From Marsupella aquatica (lineage: Eukaryota; Marchantiophyta): a DNA stretch of 64,000 bases. Below are positions 1 through 10,795 of the stretch, piece after piece. The stretch spans positions 13,330,001 through 13,394,000 of the forward strand of contig OZ316899.1 of the NCBI GenBank assembly GCA_973895155.1. The letters run 5' to 3'. Each line of letters starts with the position of its first letter. Position 1 is the first letter of the stretch. Under the pieces are notes generated by a model that was given only the letters and a program-made list of their open reading frames with translations, had not been told where the DNA came from and made no database searches. The position numbers and the translations under genes were made by a program.

Positions 1-180
1 CATCAAATTTGTCATCTTCACCATTCTCTGAATCAGAGAGTTCCACCCTTGCCCTCCTCGCACATCGAGGCTTCTTCCTCATTGCCCGATTCTTCTTCTT
101 CTCCATGCCTGTTTGGGGAGGAGGAGAGGGAGGTGCTTCCTCTCTTGCAATGACCACTGGGAGCGATGCAGTTGCATCAA
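1..180 (-). CDS. Putative exon fragment, possible Harbinger accessory ORF, runs off the left edge
   Basis: On the minus strand one frame stays open from about 179 to the window edge. It encodes a Pro-rich stretch, then a strongly basic run (EKKKNRAMRKKPRCARRAR) and an acidic tail (ELSDSENGEDD). Just upstream the strand reads CTCCCACCTAG, which could be a splice acceptor. It lies downstream of a Harbinger transposase on the same strand. PIF/Harbinger elements usually encode a second, Myb/SANT-like protein, so this could be its beginning, but no Myb domain is visible in what remains. This is a weak call resting on open frame, composition and position only. Confidence 0.28.
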
Positions 181-332
181 CCTAGGTGGGAGCAACATTG
201 GGTGTAGGATGTGGAAGTGAAAAGTCCTGCCTCTTGTGCTCATCCATAGCTCGGATTGGATGTGCCATAAATAAGACTGGGGAGGAAATTGCTCTTCCAG
301 TACCCAAGACAATCACCCTCTCCCTCCACAAC

Positions 333-413
333 GTCAAGGCACAATTGCCTCTAGGCAGCAAATGTCAAGGTACAATTACCTGTAGGCAGCCAAAGGTCGA
401 GGCACAATTGCCA
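333..413. repeat. Short degenerate tandem repeat, about 31-bp unit, 2.5 copies
   Basis: The motif GTCAAGGCACAATTGCCT followed by a TAGGCAGCAAA-like stretch recurs two and a half times with a few substitutions. The rest of 181-753 holds no gene I can support. A looser duplicated phrase containing GACACAATTGAC and GATGGTGACACAAA is present at about 606-715. Confidence 0.55.
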
Positions 414-753
414 ATTGGAATGCCTCACTAGAATCCTCATTACATAATGTATACAAGGGTTTGCAGCGAGCATTGGCTCCACCTGCATGAATAGAAGCTC
501 ATGGTGAAAACGTGTTGGCAGTCCTACACAAACATAGAATGGGACTCACCTGTCATGAAGCTTCGTTCATGTTGAAGTGACCTGTCTAGCTTGCCATCTC
601 ATGTGAATCAGGACACAATGCTGGACACAATTGACATGCCCTCAATTAAAGATGGTGACACAAACAAAGTTGGGCACAATTGACTGTATTCCCTAAATTA
701 ATGATGGTGACACAAATGAGACACTCACCCCAAGGTCAATTATCAGCATAACC

Positions 754-1063
754 TCAGCCCCTTCGATGCCACAACTGGTCGATTAAATCATTTCTCAAGC
801 GAAAATGGTTTTCTTTTTTGTGAATTTCCCTATTGGCCTCAAGGAATTCAAGCCAAGGCATTAACCCTCGTCTCACATTTGGTGTCCTCACTCTCAGATA
901 TGGAGAAAACTCTTCACCTCGTTCATCCTCCAATATCATATTGTGGAGGACCACACATGCCATGAGAATGTGAGTCAAGTTTGACTCATACCAAGATCTT
1001 GCAGGCCTCTTGATAATTTCAAACCTGGCTTGGAGCACACCAAATGCCCTCTCAACATCTTTC
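754..1063 (-). pseudogene. Harbinger transposase, C-terminal part
   Basis: The frame encodes the block KDVERAFGVLQARFEII, which carries the catalytic Glu of PIF/Harbinger nucleases, then HILMACVVLHNMILEDE and a C-terminal tail ending in a stop at 754. Copia element 1 is inserted directly before the Asp of KDVER. The missing upstream codons (HFARCQEGARK) lie on the far side of that element at 6779-6819. The residues seen from 1064 to 1116 in this frame are copia LTR, not transposase. Together with 7940-8878 it forms one broken gene. Confidence 0.85.
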
Positions 1064-1360
1064 TGCAGGAAAATTGTCAGCTTAAGACTAGACAGCAATG
1101 CGGGACATGAGAGCACTCAATCTCACACTACACCAACAAGACACCACGATCATGAAAAAAATCCTGAAAGATCCATAGCTCATGAGATTGAACATGTGAA
1201 GAATGAGGGAGAGACTGCTCTCACTCCAACCTATACCCCCCAAGGGGAACAAAGATGTGTGGGCCTAAATAAGTGGATCTTATCCTAAACTAACCAAGGG
1301 TCAATTAACCCTAGTAAGGCCAAACTAACTATAGTCGGAAATGAGAGTCAATTCCTAACA
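1064..1360 (-). repeat. Copia 1 3' LTR
   Basis: On the minus strand the LTR starts TGTTAGGAATTGACTC and ends TCCTGCA. It matches 4992-5039 joined to 6527-6773. The purine-rich tract lies just inside it at 1361-1372. Confidence 0.85.
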
Positions 1361-1556
1361 ATCTCCACCTTGACTCCAGTTCACACAATGAGCTAGGTGA
1401 TATACAATATGTAAATAAGTAACGACATATCTACATAGTCTCCGGTTTGGCCCTAACATTAATTATATCCACACAATGACTAAAGTTACTGGTAGGTAAA
1501 ACTTTGGTAAGCATGTCTGCTGCATTCTCCTCTGAAGCCACCTTCTCCAGAAACAT

Positions 1557-4410
1557 CTACTTCATCTCAATCACCTCACGGATGAAGTGATAACAAATAT
1601 CGATGTGCTTTGTCCTAGCATGGAACACAGGGTTTTTAGCCAGATGCAAAGCACTTTGACTATCACACAACAGCACCGGTCTTTCAGGTGAAAGACCAAA
1701 ATCACTCACCAATCTCCGTAGCCAGATTAGCTCCTTGGTTGCCTCGCAAGCAGTCATGTACTCAGCCTCAGTAGTAGACAACGCAACATACAATTTCTAG
1801 CTAATACAACCTCCACCCAACATAAACACATAGCCTGTAGTAGACTTCCTATTATCCAAGTTACCAGCATAATCTAAATCTACATAACCTCCCAACTCTG
1901 ATGTAGAGTCTGCTTTATCGTCAAATAGAATCCCACGATCTAAGGTTCCTTTCAAATATCACAAAACCCACTTCACTGCTTCCCAGTGAGGTTTACTAGG
2001 GTTTGCCATAAATCTGCTCAAAATGCTAACAGTGTGAGCAATATCACGTCTAGTGCATGTCATTGCAGACTTCAAACTACCCACAACACTATCATAGGGA
2101 ACTTGTTTCATCGCCAATCTATCACTCTCACTAGAAGGGCAATCATTCTTTGAGAGTTTAAAGTGGGAAGCCAATGGAGTACCAACTGGTTTTGCATTCT
2201 CCATCCCATACTTGGCAAGTACTTTCTCTAAATACTGCCTTTGAGACAACCATAATTGCCTCTACTCCCTATCACAATGAATCTCCATCCCTAGAATCTT
2301 CTTGGCCTGACCCAAGTCCTTCATTGAAAACTCCTTACTCAGCATTGCTTTCAGATGGGCAACATCAAAGTTATTCTCAGCCAGGATTAGCATGTCATCC
2401 ACGTATAGTGCAAGCACAATGTAACCAAAGCGTGAATAATTCTCCACCTCCTTCATGTAAATACAACAATCATGTTCACTCTGTGTGAACCCTTGAGACA
2501 ACATGAAGGAATCAAAATGCTTATTCCATTGTCTGGGACTCTGCTTCAAACTGTATAACGAGCGCAAGAGCTGACACACAAAGTGTCTGGTATTCTCGTC
2601 ACTAAAACCTGGAGGCTGAGTCATATAAATCTCCACATCAAGCAATCCATGCAAGAAAGCAGTAACTACATCCATTAGATCTAACTCAAGATCATAGAAT
2701 GCCACAATTGCAAGTAAAACACGGATAGTAGCGAGTTTGACAACTGGTGAGAAAATCTCTATGTAGTCCAAGCCCTCCTTTTGGGTGTACCCTTTGGCCA
2801 CAAGGCATGCCTTGTAAGTGTCATCTTGCTTCTTCTTGTACAACCATCTACACGGAACCAGTGTCTTCCCGTGAGGCATGTCCACTAAGCGCCAAGTTGA
2901 ATTCTTCTTCAAAGAATGCATCTCCTTGAATATCGCCTCCATCCACTTATCCTTCTCTAGAGAGGCCATAGCTTCTTCATAGCTAAAGGGGTCTCCATCT
3001 TCAATGAACAATATAACACCGGGATCATCGTCATGCTCAACAACATGAACACGAGGATCTACAAAACCAAATCTATCAGGGGGTTGGCCAAGATTGGCCC
3101 TTGTGGAGCGCCTCAATTGAGGAACTGCACCTCTACTAGAGGGACCAACAGCTTCCTCAACACCATCAAGCTCCACCGTAGCGGGTTCCTCCACCTGCTC
3201 CTCTTGATTATCTTCTTGACAACCATTCTTTGTCAAAAACAACATTCTGCTCACAACTGCCTTGCAATCTACAGGATCCCACAATTTGTAGCCCTTCTGT
3301 CCAGAACTAAAGCTTAGAAAAATACATTTCTTAGACTTGGGATGCAACTTAGACTTGTGTGGCTGCTCAATGTGAACATAGGCAGCACACCGAACAACTC
3401 GGAGTCTAGAGTAATCAGCACGTCTCTTATACCACAACTCAAATGGAGTCTGCATTAACTTACTACTGTGTGATGACAGGTTGTACACATATGCAGCTTG
3501 ATTGACAACTTCAGCCCAAAAATTATTGGCCAACTTGGACCTACATAGCATGCTGCGTGCTTTCTCCAGTAATGTCCGATTCAACTGTTCTGTCACTCCA
3601 TTCTGTTGCGGGGTCTCCGGTATAGTGTAATGACGCTTGAGGCCAAGGTCCGAACCAAATTGGTCAAACTCATTGGACTTACACTTGCCACCATTATCTG
3701 ACCAAACACACTTCAACTCCTTCCCAGTTTGTAGCTCCACCATGGCTTTCCACTCCTTGAAGGTCCAAATACTTGAGACTTCTCCTTCATGTAGTACAAC
3801 ACATTTGAGAGTAATCTTCTACAAATGTCACAAAATATCTGTCTCCACCCAACGACGGCTCCGGCGCTGGACCCCAAACATCCAAATGTACATACTCAAG
3901 AATCTCATGAGAATGGTAGGAACTAGAACTGAAACTCACTCTCCTCTGCTTGCCATAGATGCAATCTTCACAGAAAGGAAGTTTTCCAGATTGTGCGCCT
4001 TGCAACAATTCTTTATTTGCCAAGGTTGCCAATCGATCCTTTACCACTCAAGTGCCCTGGACGTGCATGCCATAAATCTATGGCCTGTGTGCGACCAGAT
4101 GTCGATGGTGCTTCAATTGAAGCAACCAACAATGCCACTGCATCCAATGTTCCACCACAAAATCCACATGCTCCACTCTAGGAGCAATGACATCTCCTTG
4201 CAAGATGTACAAATTATTCTATCGGAGGGCCTTAATCAAAGATACCTCACCTTTGACAACAAGGAGCGCACCATCACGTGCAGTGAAATGATATCCACCA
4301 GCTTCCAAAGCACCAAGAGAAATCAAGTTCTTAGAGATGTCTGGTATGTGCTTGACTTCCGTCAATGCTCGTACAACACCATCATTGACGGAAGTCAACA
4401 CACTTCCGTC
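1557..4410 (-). pseudogene. Copia 1 pol: protease tail, integrase, reverse transcriptase, RNase H
   Basis: Reading leftward: the end of protease (near 4401-4219, VKHIPDISKNLISLGAL), the GAG-pre-integrase zinc region and the integrase first Asp (HLDVWGP), the second Asp (SDNGGK) and Glu (NGVTEQLNRT) within 3743-2262, then reverse transcriptase with CRWLYKKK, VAKGYTQ and the catalytic ALYVDDM near 2400. RNase H follows with STTEAEYM, CDSQSALHLAKN and TKHIDICYHFIRE at 1793-1557. The order integrase before reverse transcriptase defines Ty1/copia. At least four frame breaks (near 4200, 3765, 2255 and 1875) inactivate it. No gag ORF remains. Confidence 0.9.
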
Positions 4411-4565
4411 AAGATGATTGATTATTCCCTTAAGCCAATGTGGCTTATTATATGTTGTACATTGGGGTAGTTGTAACTACCCTTTCCTAGTCTTGTGTCT
4501 CTTTATATCTAGGTATTGCATACCTCTTTGTATCATATGGGCTAAGGGTTAAATATATTCTAACA
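4411..4565 (-). repeat. Truncated LTR of the copia-2 family inside copia 1
   Basis: These 155 bases are the reverse complement of the first 155 bases of the 186-bp LTR at 11583-11768, and I find no mismatch. The last 31 bases of that LTR are absent. Instead the sequence joins directly to copia 1 protease codons at 4410. A copia-2-family insertion into copia 1 gag, followed by a deletion, would explain both the truncation and the missing gag. Confidence 0.85.
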
Positions 4566-4977
4566 AACATCAACATTTTCTCGAGGAAAACATCAACCCA
4601 AGACCCGTAAGAGATCAAGTCGAGCACAAAGACTCCATAGCCAAAGAGATTAGGCTACAAACAACAAAACATAAAATGATATTGCTCCGCACTCGCCGAA
4701 TGAAATGCTGTGAAACTTTCATTGAGACAAAGTGCCTGCCGCTGCACACAATGAAATGCAAGATTGTCCGCCTGACAGTACATTCACAAAACCAAAGACA
4801 CATCCGACACTTCTAATATGAAGTTTCAATCAGGAAACAGTCACTCCTTCTGAACGCAAAACCTCCAGCACACAACGACCAGTGACACAATCACACGAAA
4901 ACAATCTGATCCGTCACCATGATTCAACACAAAGAATACTCTCACCACTGTCCAGGCAACTGAATGTCAAACACAAA

Positions 4978-4989
4978 GCTCTGATACCA
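4978..4989 (-). promoter_or_regulatory. Copia 1 primer-binding site
   Basis: The minus strand reads TGGTATCAGAGC, an exact 12-base complement to the 3' end of plant initiator tRNA-Met. It lies two bases inside the 5' LTR end at 4992. The 4566-4977 stretch beside it is presumably 5' leader and shows no supportable gene. Confidence 0.85.
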
Positions 4990-4991
4990 CT

Positions 4992-5039
4992 TGTAGGAAA
5001 CCGTCAGCTCCAGACTAGACAGCAATGCGGGACATGAGA
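4992..5039 (-). repeat. Copia 1 5' LTR, inner fragment
   Basis: This matches 1064-1108 of the 3' LTR up to GGGACATGAG, where the GC-rich repeat A interrupts it. The LTR resumes at 6527. Confidence 0.8.
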
Positions 5040-6526
5040 AGTCGCGGAACTCGACTACCTTAACACTTAGCTCCGGCATTGCTGACTCCGACACCGAGCT
5101 CCCTTATGGTCCAGGCCCGGATAGGCCATCCGGGGAGGACTTAGCATGGGGAGACTTGTGGGCAATGAGACGTGGCACTAGCGAGGCAAGGGGCCAAGTT
5201 GGGGACACAAACTAAGGACTTGGACTAGCCTATGGCTGGTCGGGTCAAGGGGAAATGGGCCGAGCTCAAGGATGGCCGTCCAGACTGTCGGATGGGCTTT
5301 GAGTTTTGAGGGCTTGGGAGTGAGCTCCTCTTGGGCCCAAGGCCAATGGAGTTGACGCCGTTGGTAACGGACGCTTGGGGCGCAAGTTGTGGCCCGATCT
5401 GGGTTGGGCCGGTCAGGGGCCCCAAGCGGCAATCAGACCTAGGCATGAGCACTGGGTCGGCCCGGTCACAACGGGCTAGGGCACTCTGCTTGCGGATGCC
5501 TATCAAGAAAGTTATAGGCGTTGTCAGTTGGTGGCGCACCCATTATGCGCGATGGGATCCGGGTTGGGGGCCAAATGTTTAGGGACCAAAGCTGGTCCGG
5601 GGGTGGCAGGTCTCCAGAATCATATATGAGGGGAGTGGTGTCTCCCTGGGGGCTAAGGTCGAGCCGAAGTCGTGAGCCGCGGCGATCGCGACACTAAGGG
5701 AAACCGCCAAACGGAAATGGCGATATCTCCCCAACGGGAAGTCCGTTGGAGGACTTCTTAGGTGTGTTGGAAAGCTCTTGAGGAGGGCTACGCCCTCTTG
5801 AGATCAGCTGGGTCTGGAGGTGCCATGGGTTCTTGTGGTTTGCGGGTGTTAGCTCGCCCGTTTGCCAAATCCTACCGAATAGTAGCCAAGCCGCGTTCAG
5901 CCTCCCAAGGGAGCTTGCGTTGGGGAGGAAAGGCCAAGTAGGTATGGAGGCTGAGTCCCAAGGGCGCTCGGTCCCTAGACCATCAGTGGGGCAAACCGGG
6001 AGCGATTGTTAGAGTCCGGGCCATTCTGGTCCCGGCGTGTTGAGACAAGTTTGGACAACCTTTAGGACAAGCTATGCTATTTGGGCCATGAGCATGTCCT
6101 GGGGTCAGGGCGGTCAGTTGGTGATGGATAGGTACGAGGGGGAACCCGGGCCGCGCCCAAGGAAGGAGCTGTCCTGGACGGACAGTGGGCGTGGGTTCTG
6201 ATTCCAGCTTATGGCATCGGGAGGACCTATCGCTGACCTATTTACCAACGTCTGTTGAGCTTGAGTTAGGATGCTAGACTTGGCGAGTTCTAGATCCGGT
6301 GGGGTTACTTACCGAGGTGCTTGGTTGCTTGTGCAGACAGTGAGGACCGTTGAGTAGCGGTCGTGTAGGTGAGCAAGTGCGGCTTCGTATGGGAGTGGCC
6401 ACAGGTGGTGCTAGAGGCACTTGGATGCTTGCTCGAAGTAATTCCGTGGAGGCGTTCGGGCACCAAGGGCACCTTAGGCGCAAGTGCTAGGATTGGTGAG
6501 GGCGCTGGGTGGCTAGGTCCACCACT
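5040..6526. repeat. GC-rich repeat A, copy 1, inserted in the copia 1 LTR
   Basis: About 1.49 kb separates two halves of an LTR that is contiguous at 1064-1360, so it is an insertion. TGAG is present on both sides, a possible 4-bp target duplication. It is clearly richer in G and C than its neighbours. It shares long imperfect similarity with 9461-10795, including matching right ends GGTCCACCACT. There is no terminal TG/CA, no clear terminal inverted repeat, no poly(A) and no recognisable protein; the ORFs in it are short and overlap on both strands. It could be a non-autonomous element or a long LTR of an unknown family. Confidence 0.7.
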
Positions 6527-6773
6527 TGAGAGCACTCAATCTCACACTACACCAACAAGACACCACGATCATGGAGAAAATCCTGAAGGATCCATAGCGA
6601 TTGAACATGTGAAGAATGAGGGAGAGAATGCTCTCTCTCCAACTTATACCCCCCAAGGGGGACAAAGATGTGTGGGCCTAAATAAGTGGATCTTATCCTA
6701 AACTAACCAAGGGTCAATTAACCCTAGTAAGGCCAAACTAACTATAGTCGGAAACGAGAGTCAATTCCTAACA
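6527..6773 (-). repeat. Copia 1 5' LTR, outer fragment
   Basis: This matches 1107-1360 with several substitutions and a short deletion. It ends with CCTAACA directly before the target duplication CTTTC at 6774-6778. Confidence 0.85.
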
Positions 6774-6826
6774 CTTTCCTGGCACCTTCTTGGCATCTAG
6801 CAAAGTGACTAAACTTCTCATTTTAT

Positions 6827-7932
6827 GGAGAACTAGCCCCATGCCTGTGCGTTGCACAAAAGATGTTGAGGCGAGGAAAAGATGTCAATGAGAAAAAAGG
6901 AAGTTGAGGAGAGAAAAAAAAGTTGAGGTGAAAAAAAGATGTTGAGGTGAGAAAAGGGTGTTGAGATGAAAAAATATGTTGATGAGAGAAAAAGAAGTCC
7001 AGGTGAAGAAAAGTTGTTGGGGAGAGAAATGATGGCGAAGTGAAAAAATGTAAAAATGAGGAAAATATGTTAAGGAAAGAAATGTTGAGCATGAGGGAAA
7101 AATGTCGCAGTGAGATAAAGATGTCAAGGTGAGAGAAGATGTGGAGGAGAGAAAAAGATGTCGAGGGGAGAAAAAATGTCAAGTGAGGAAAAAATGTCAT
7201 GGTGAGGTAAAGATTCCATTTAAAAATAATAATAATTTTATCCCCATTTTTCTAAAGTTGATAATTTAAAGTTAAGTTATTATCTTGGGTAGGTGCAGGC
7301 AGGCTAAATTGTAGTTAGGGTAGACATTTATTTGAAATGGTGTGTATGGATAGATCTGACAGTGTAAAAAAAAACAATGTTTTGATAAAGGTCTAAGATT
7401 GATTCCCATTTTTTTATGAATTTGGAAAAGAACTATTTCATCTTCTTGGTAGAATGGGGTATTATTGGGAGACACTCCTTTCCCCCTATCATTACATCAA
7501 AGATACATTAAAAGGGAAAATCAAATTTTAGCTTTTTGAGAAAGAACAAAAAAACAAAACTACAAAATTCCCTTCCCACTAGTAAATATATTGTTCAAAA
7601 TTATCTAAACCCATTTAGCTGGAGAGTATTTCTAATTATACATCTATTTACTTCCAATAGCACAAAGTATTTTCACATCTAATGATTGCATAGACTATTA
7701 AATATTCATATGTGATAAAAAATTATGCTCTAGTACCTGCTAGGTGTTCACTCACAATTATTATGACCTAGTTACCACCTACAGTAGGTACCTTATTGTC
7801 TTGTTTGCTTTGGTTACACTCATTCTGATCAAAGGTGGGAATCAAGGATAACATAAATCCAATGGTGAGCCAATGTTCCCACCAAATCTCATTTTGCAAT
7901 GGGACGATTGACGACTTTTGGCGGGATCCAGT
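6827..7932. mobile_element. Unclassified 1.1-kb insertion in the Harbinger transposase
   Basis: A 7-bp direct repeat ATTTTAT brackets this stretch, and Harbinger coding resumes on each side. The insert begins GGAGAACTAGCCCC, has a GTGCGTTGCAC motif near its left end, and ends GGCGGGATCCAGT. The left third is a purine-rich minisatellite and the rest (7206-7932) is AT-rich with no gene. I see no long terminal inverted repeat or coding capacity. A non-autonomous DNA element is the simplest reading; the superfamily is unknown. Confidence 0.6.
6856..7205 (+). repeat. Purine-rich degenerate minisatellite, about 20-bp unit
   Basis: Variants of GATGTTGAGGTGAGAAAAA repeat roughly 16-18 times. The plus strand is almost pyrimidine-poor, with T mainly in ATGT. 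The long Phe/Leu-rich minus-strand ORF across it is a by-product of this composition. Confidence 0.8.
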
Positions 7933-7939
7933 ATTTTAT

Positions 7940-8878
7940 ATGTAGATGAATAGTGTAAATGAACATTGACCACTCTGGATAGATGCCATCCACTAGAAGA
8001 TACACTCTATTATACTCAACACCATTGACATGGAATGAAACATTTGCAGAATCATTGGACAACCATTCATTCAAAAGAGGGGATCTATCAAGCACATTCA
8101 AGTCATTGTTGCCCCCAGCCAAACCCCAGAATGCATGCCAAATCCAAAGTTCTTGATCTACAATTGCCTCCAATATGATAGACTTGGTCTTATCCTTGTC
8201 ACTATACTGCCCCTGCCAAGCAACTGGGCAATTTTTCTATTGCCAGTGCATGCAATCCAAGGATCCAAACATTCCTGGAAATCCCCTCTCTTGATTAATT
8301 TCCAAATGATTATGAAAATCTTGAGCATTTGGCTTTCTCAAGTACCTGGCTTCATAGATTTCCCTGATGGCTTTTGTAAATCGATACAAAGACTCCAAGG
8401 CTATGCTCTCTCCGATTCTGCAATATTCATCCATGGCATCTGCCCCTATACCATAAGCTAGTTGTTACAGAGCTATTGTTATTTTCTGGTGTGGAGATAG
8501 ACCTGGTTTTCCTGTAGCATCAAACTTCACACAAAACTAATCATCATGTTCACATACTGCAAGAAGGATTTTATTGAATAATCTACTGCTCATTCAAAAC
8601 CTTCTTCAAAATTTGAGTTCTCCATATGTAGGACTGTCAGAGAAATAATTGTTTCACATATCATGTGCATTCTTCTCTCTATTTCGGTTGACATTCATGC
8701 TTCTGCCTGGCCTTGACCCTCCATTGTTTCTTATCGTTGGAGGTGCCAGAATATGTTGGATGGACAATGGTCCACTATACATCATCATCCCCCAAAATTG
8801 ATCCTCCTCGTCCCGATTGTCTTCATCATCTTCCACCATGTTCAAGAAATTTTCCCTCCATGCCTCCATAGGATCCAT
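7940..8878 (-). pseudogene. Harbinger transposase, N-terminal and central part
   Basis: The likely start is ATG at 8878 (MDPMEAW). The frame runs through an acidic N-terminal region, then blocks typical of plant Harbinger nucleases: SPTYGELKF, the HQK/ITIAL and AYGI helix-turn region near 8480, AMDEYCRIGES, the first catalytic Asp in GSLDCMHWQ near 8240, the second Asp in GGNNDLN near 8110, and LVDGIYPEWSMF near 7970. At least five in-frame stops interrupt it between 8655 and 8460, three of them TGA. Coding then continues in 6779-6819 after removal of the 1.1-kb insertion, with one base missing. It cannot make active transposase. Family assignment is secure. Confidence 0.85.
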
Positions 8879-9190
8879 AGCAGCAAACCCGCGCAACCAA
8901 AATCTGAAAAACATAGCACAAGCGATGGCGCACGACATCTGTGATGAGAAAGACACCAAGAAATAAATTTGTTGTCTCATCGCAAACATGACTGTGAGAA
9001 GATTGACCGGTTTGACCGGGACTATACCAGTTCAAACCCTGGTTACAGAATACAGGTTGTATTTTGGAGGCGATCGGTGGGGAACGCTCATTTTGTCGCA
9101 TGCCCCGCTATTTCCCAGGCGTCTTTCTAGTGGTCAAATTTTTGGCTATAGCCGCCAACGGCTGCCAAATCATTGGAGATGCTCTTAGGG

Positions 9191-9460
9191 ACATGCAACT
9201 CCTCATTCAACACCTCAAATTGAGTTTGAGCTTTGAGCGGAGGCGACAAGCAATAGTGCCCAACAATGTGGTCTTGTCAATGAGAAGATTGATAGCACTA
9301 ACAAAGAGCTTGCATTGAATGCAATGGAGATAAATGAGGTGGAGATCAATTGAACACAATGACGATGAGTGGGGAATGGCAAATTTGGGTTGAAATTACT
9401 TTGAGCCAAGAATTGTGAGTTTCTTGGAGTAGAGAATGGCAAACGACAATCTCAAAATGG
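9191..9460. other. No feature recognised
   Basis: This stretch lies between the Harbinger right terminus and repeat A copy 2. Its short ORFs have no recognisable domain. Confidence 0.4.
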
Positions 9461-10795
9461 CCATTTGGAGGGGACTAAGTATGGGGAGACTAGTGGGCAG
9501 CGAGGTGTTGCACTAGCAAGGGCAAGGCGCTAAGTTGGTGATGCACACTAAAGACTTAGACTAGCTTGGAGTTGATCGGGTCATGGGAAGGGCCGGACTC
9601 AAGGTGGATCGTTCGGACCCTTGGACAGACTTTGAGTTTTGAGGGCTTGAGGTGGGAGCTCCTCTTGGGTCCAAGGCTAACAAAATTTACTTCATGCAAT
9701 GGACACTTGGCACATGAGATATGGCTGCATGGCCCCGGTGTGGCCGTCCGGAACCATCGGCTAACAACAGGTTTTGAGGGCCTAGACATGAGCATTGGTC
9801 GGTCCAATCACAATGGGCTAAGGCACTCCGCTTCTAAATGTCTAGCTAGAAAGTTATGGGCATAGCAAGTTAGTTGTATGCCCATGCGTGCGGGTTGGAG
9901 TCCAGATTGAGGGCCAAATATAGGGGCCAAAGTTGGTCCGGGGTGGCAGGTCTCCATAAGCATATACAAGGGGAGTGGTGTCTCCCTAGGGGCCAAGGGC
10001 AAGCCAAGTTGTGAGTCATAGCGGTCGCAACACTAAGAGGAAAGATCAAACAAAAATGATAATAATTTCTCAATGGGAAGTCTGTCGGAGGACTTCTTGG
10101 ATGCGTTGGGAAGCTCTTGAGGATGACTACATCCTCTTGAGTTGAGTTGGGTCTGGGGTGCCATGGATTCTTGGGGTTTACAGGGGCTATCTTGCCCGCT
10201 TGCCAAATCCTGCCAAAATAGTAGCCTTTCCCATGGACCTATCCGTTAAGCGGGAACCTTGGAGTTGGTTGCTAGAGTCGGGGCCCTCTGGTCCCAACAT
10301 TTTAGGAAAGCTTACGACAATCTTTGGGACAAGCCAGCTATTTGGGTTATGAGCAAGTCTTGGGGGCAAGGCGGTAAGCCAATGATGGATAGAAAGTGGG
10401 AACTCATAGGAGACACCCAAAGAGGGGTTGTCCTGAACAAACAATGGGTGTTGGCTCTAGCTTTGGCTTATGGCAAGGCCATGCGGGCCCAGGAAGTTTT
10501 ATTTTCTGACCGACTTACCAATGGCTGTTGAGCTTGAGTTGGGATGCTAGTCTTGGAGTGCCTAGATCCTACAGGTTACTTACCAAGGAGTTTGGTTGCT
10601 TGTGCAGATAGTGAGGACCATTGAGCGATGGTTGTGTTAGGGAGCACATGCGGCTTCGTATGGGAGTTGCCGCTAGAGGTGCAAAAGGTACCAAGTTACT
10701 TGCTCAAGGAGTTGAGTGTAGACGGTTGGGCACCAATGGCACTTAGACAAGGGTGTTGGGATTGGTGAGGGCACTGGATGGCAAGGTCCACCACT
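9461..10795. repeat. GC-rich repeat A, copy 2
   Basis: This is collinear with 5117-6526: GGCCAT and GGGGAGAC near the left end, GGTCCGGGGTGGCAGGTCTCC, the GGGAAGTCYGT/GGAGGACTTCTT block, and the right end GGTCCACCACT. It is visibly more diverged than copy 1 and has more C-to-T and G-to-A changes. It appears truncated on the left relative to copy 1. Confidence 0.7.

Larger units (their letters stand above)
1064..6773 (-). mobile_element. Ty1/copia retrotransposon 1, old and rearranged
   Basis: This minus-strand element is flanked by a 5-bp duplication CTTTC. Its 3' LTR is 1064-1360. Its 5' LTR is 4992-6773, split by a 1.5-kb insert. A primer-binding site exactly matching TGGTATCAGAGC lies at 4978-4989, and a purine-rich tract (CAAGGTGGAGAT on the minus strand) at 1361-1372. 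The LTR copies differ by several substitutions and a small indel (about 1155-1175 against 6590-6605), so it is older than copia element 2. Gag is missing: pol runs only to 4410, where it abuts a truncated LTR of the copia-2 family. Pol is broken by frameshifts and stops. Confidence 0.88.
754..9190 (-). mobile_element. PIF/Harbinger DNA transposon, nested and broken
   Basis: Three minus-strand segments (8878-7940, 6819-6779, 1058-754) make one DDE_Tnp_4 Harbinger transposase in correct order. The gaps are filled by a 1106-bp element (6827-7932) and copia element 1 (1064-6773), each flanked by a target duplication: ATTTTAT at 6820-6826 and 7933-7939, CTTTC at 1059-1063 and 6774-6778. At the outer right edge the sequence ends in TTGGAGATGCTC followed by TTA near 9190. 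This fits the GAGCATCTCCAA terminus and three-base TTA duplication common in plant Harbinger elements. The left terminus is not in the window, so the true element probably extends beyond position 1. Confidence 0.75.

Noticed and set aside
4615-4803. 62-codon minus-strand ORF as copia 1 gag
   Set aside because: Too short, no zinc knuckle or gag features. It lies in the leader next to the primer site.
5178-5582. Overlapping ORFs in repeat A
   Set aside because: Several overlapping frames on both strands in GC-rich sequence, none conserved in copy 2.
5040-6526. Repeat A as a CACTA element or a solo LTR
   Set aside because: No CACTA/TAGTG ends, no TG/CA ends and no clear 3- or 5-bp duplication.
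6823-7200. Phe/Leu-rich 125-codon minus-strand ORF
   Set aside because: It is the translation of the purine-rich minisatellite. Two frames are open with similar low complexity.
10259-10531. 90-codon ORF in repeat A copy 2
   Set aside because: The frame is not preserved in copy 1 and no domain is recognised.
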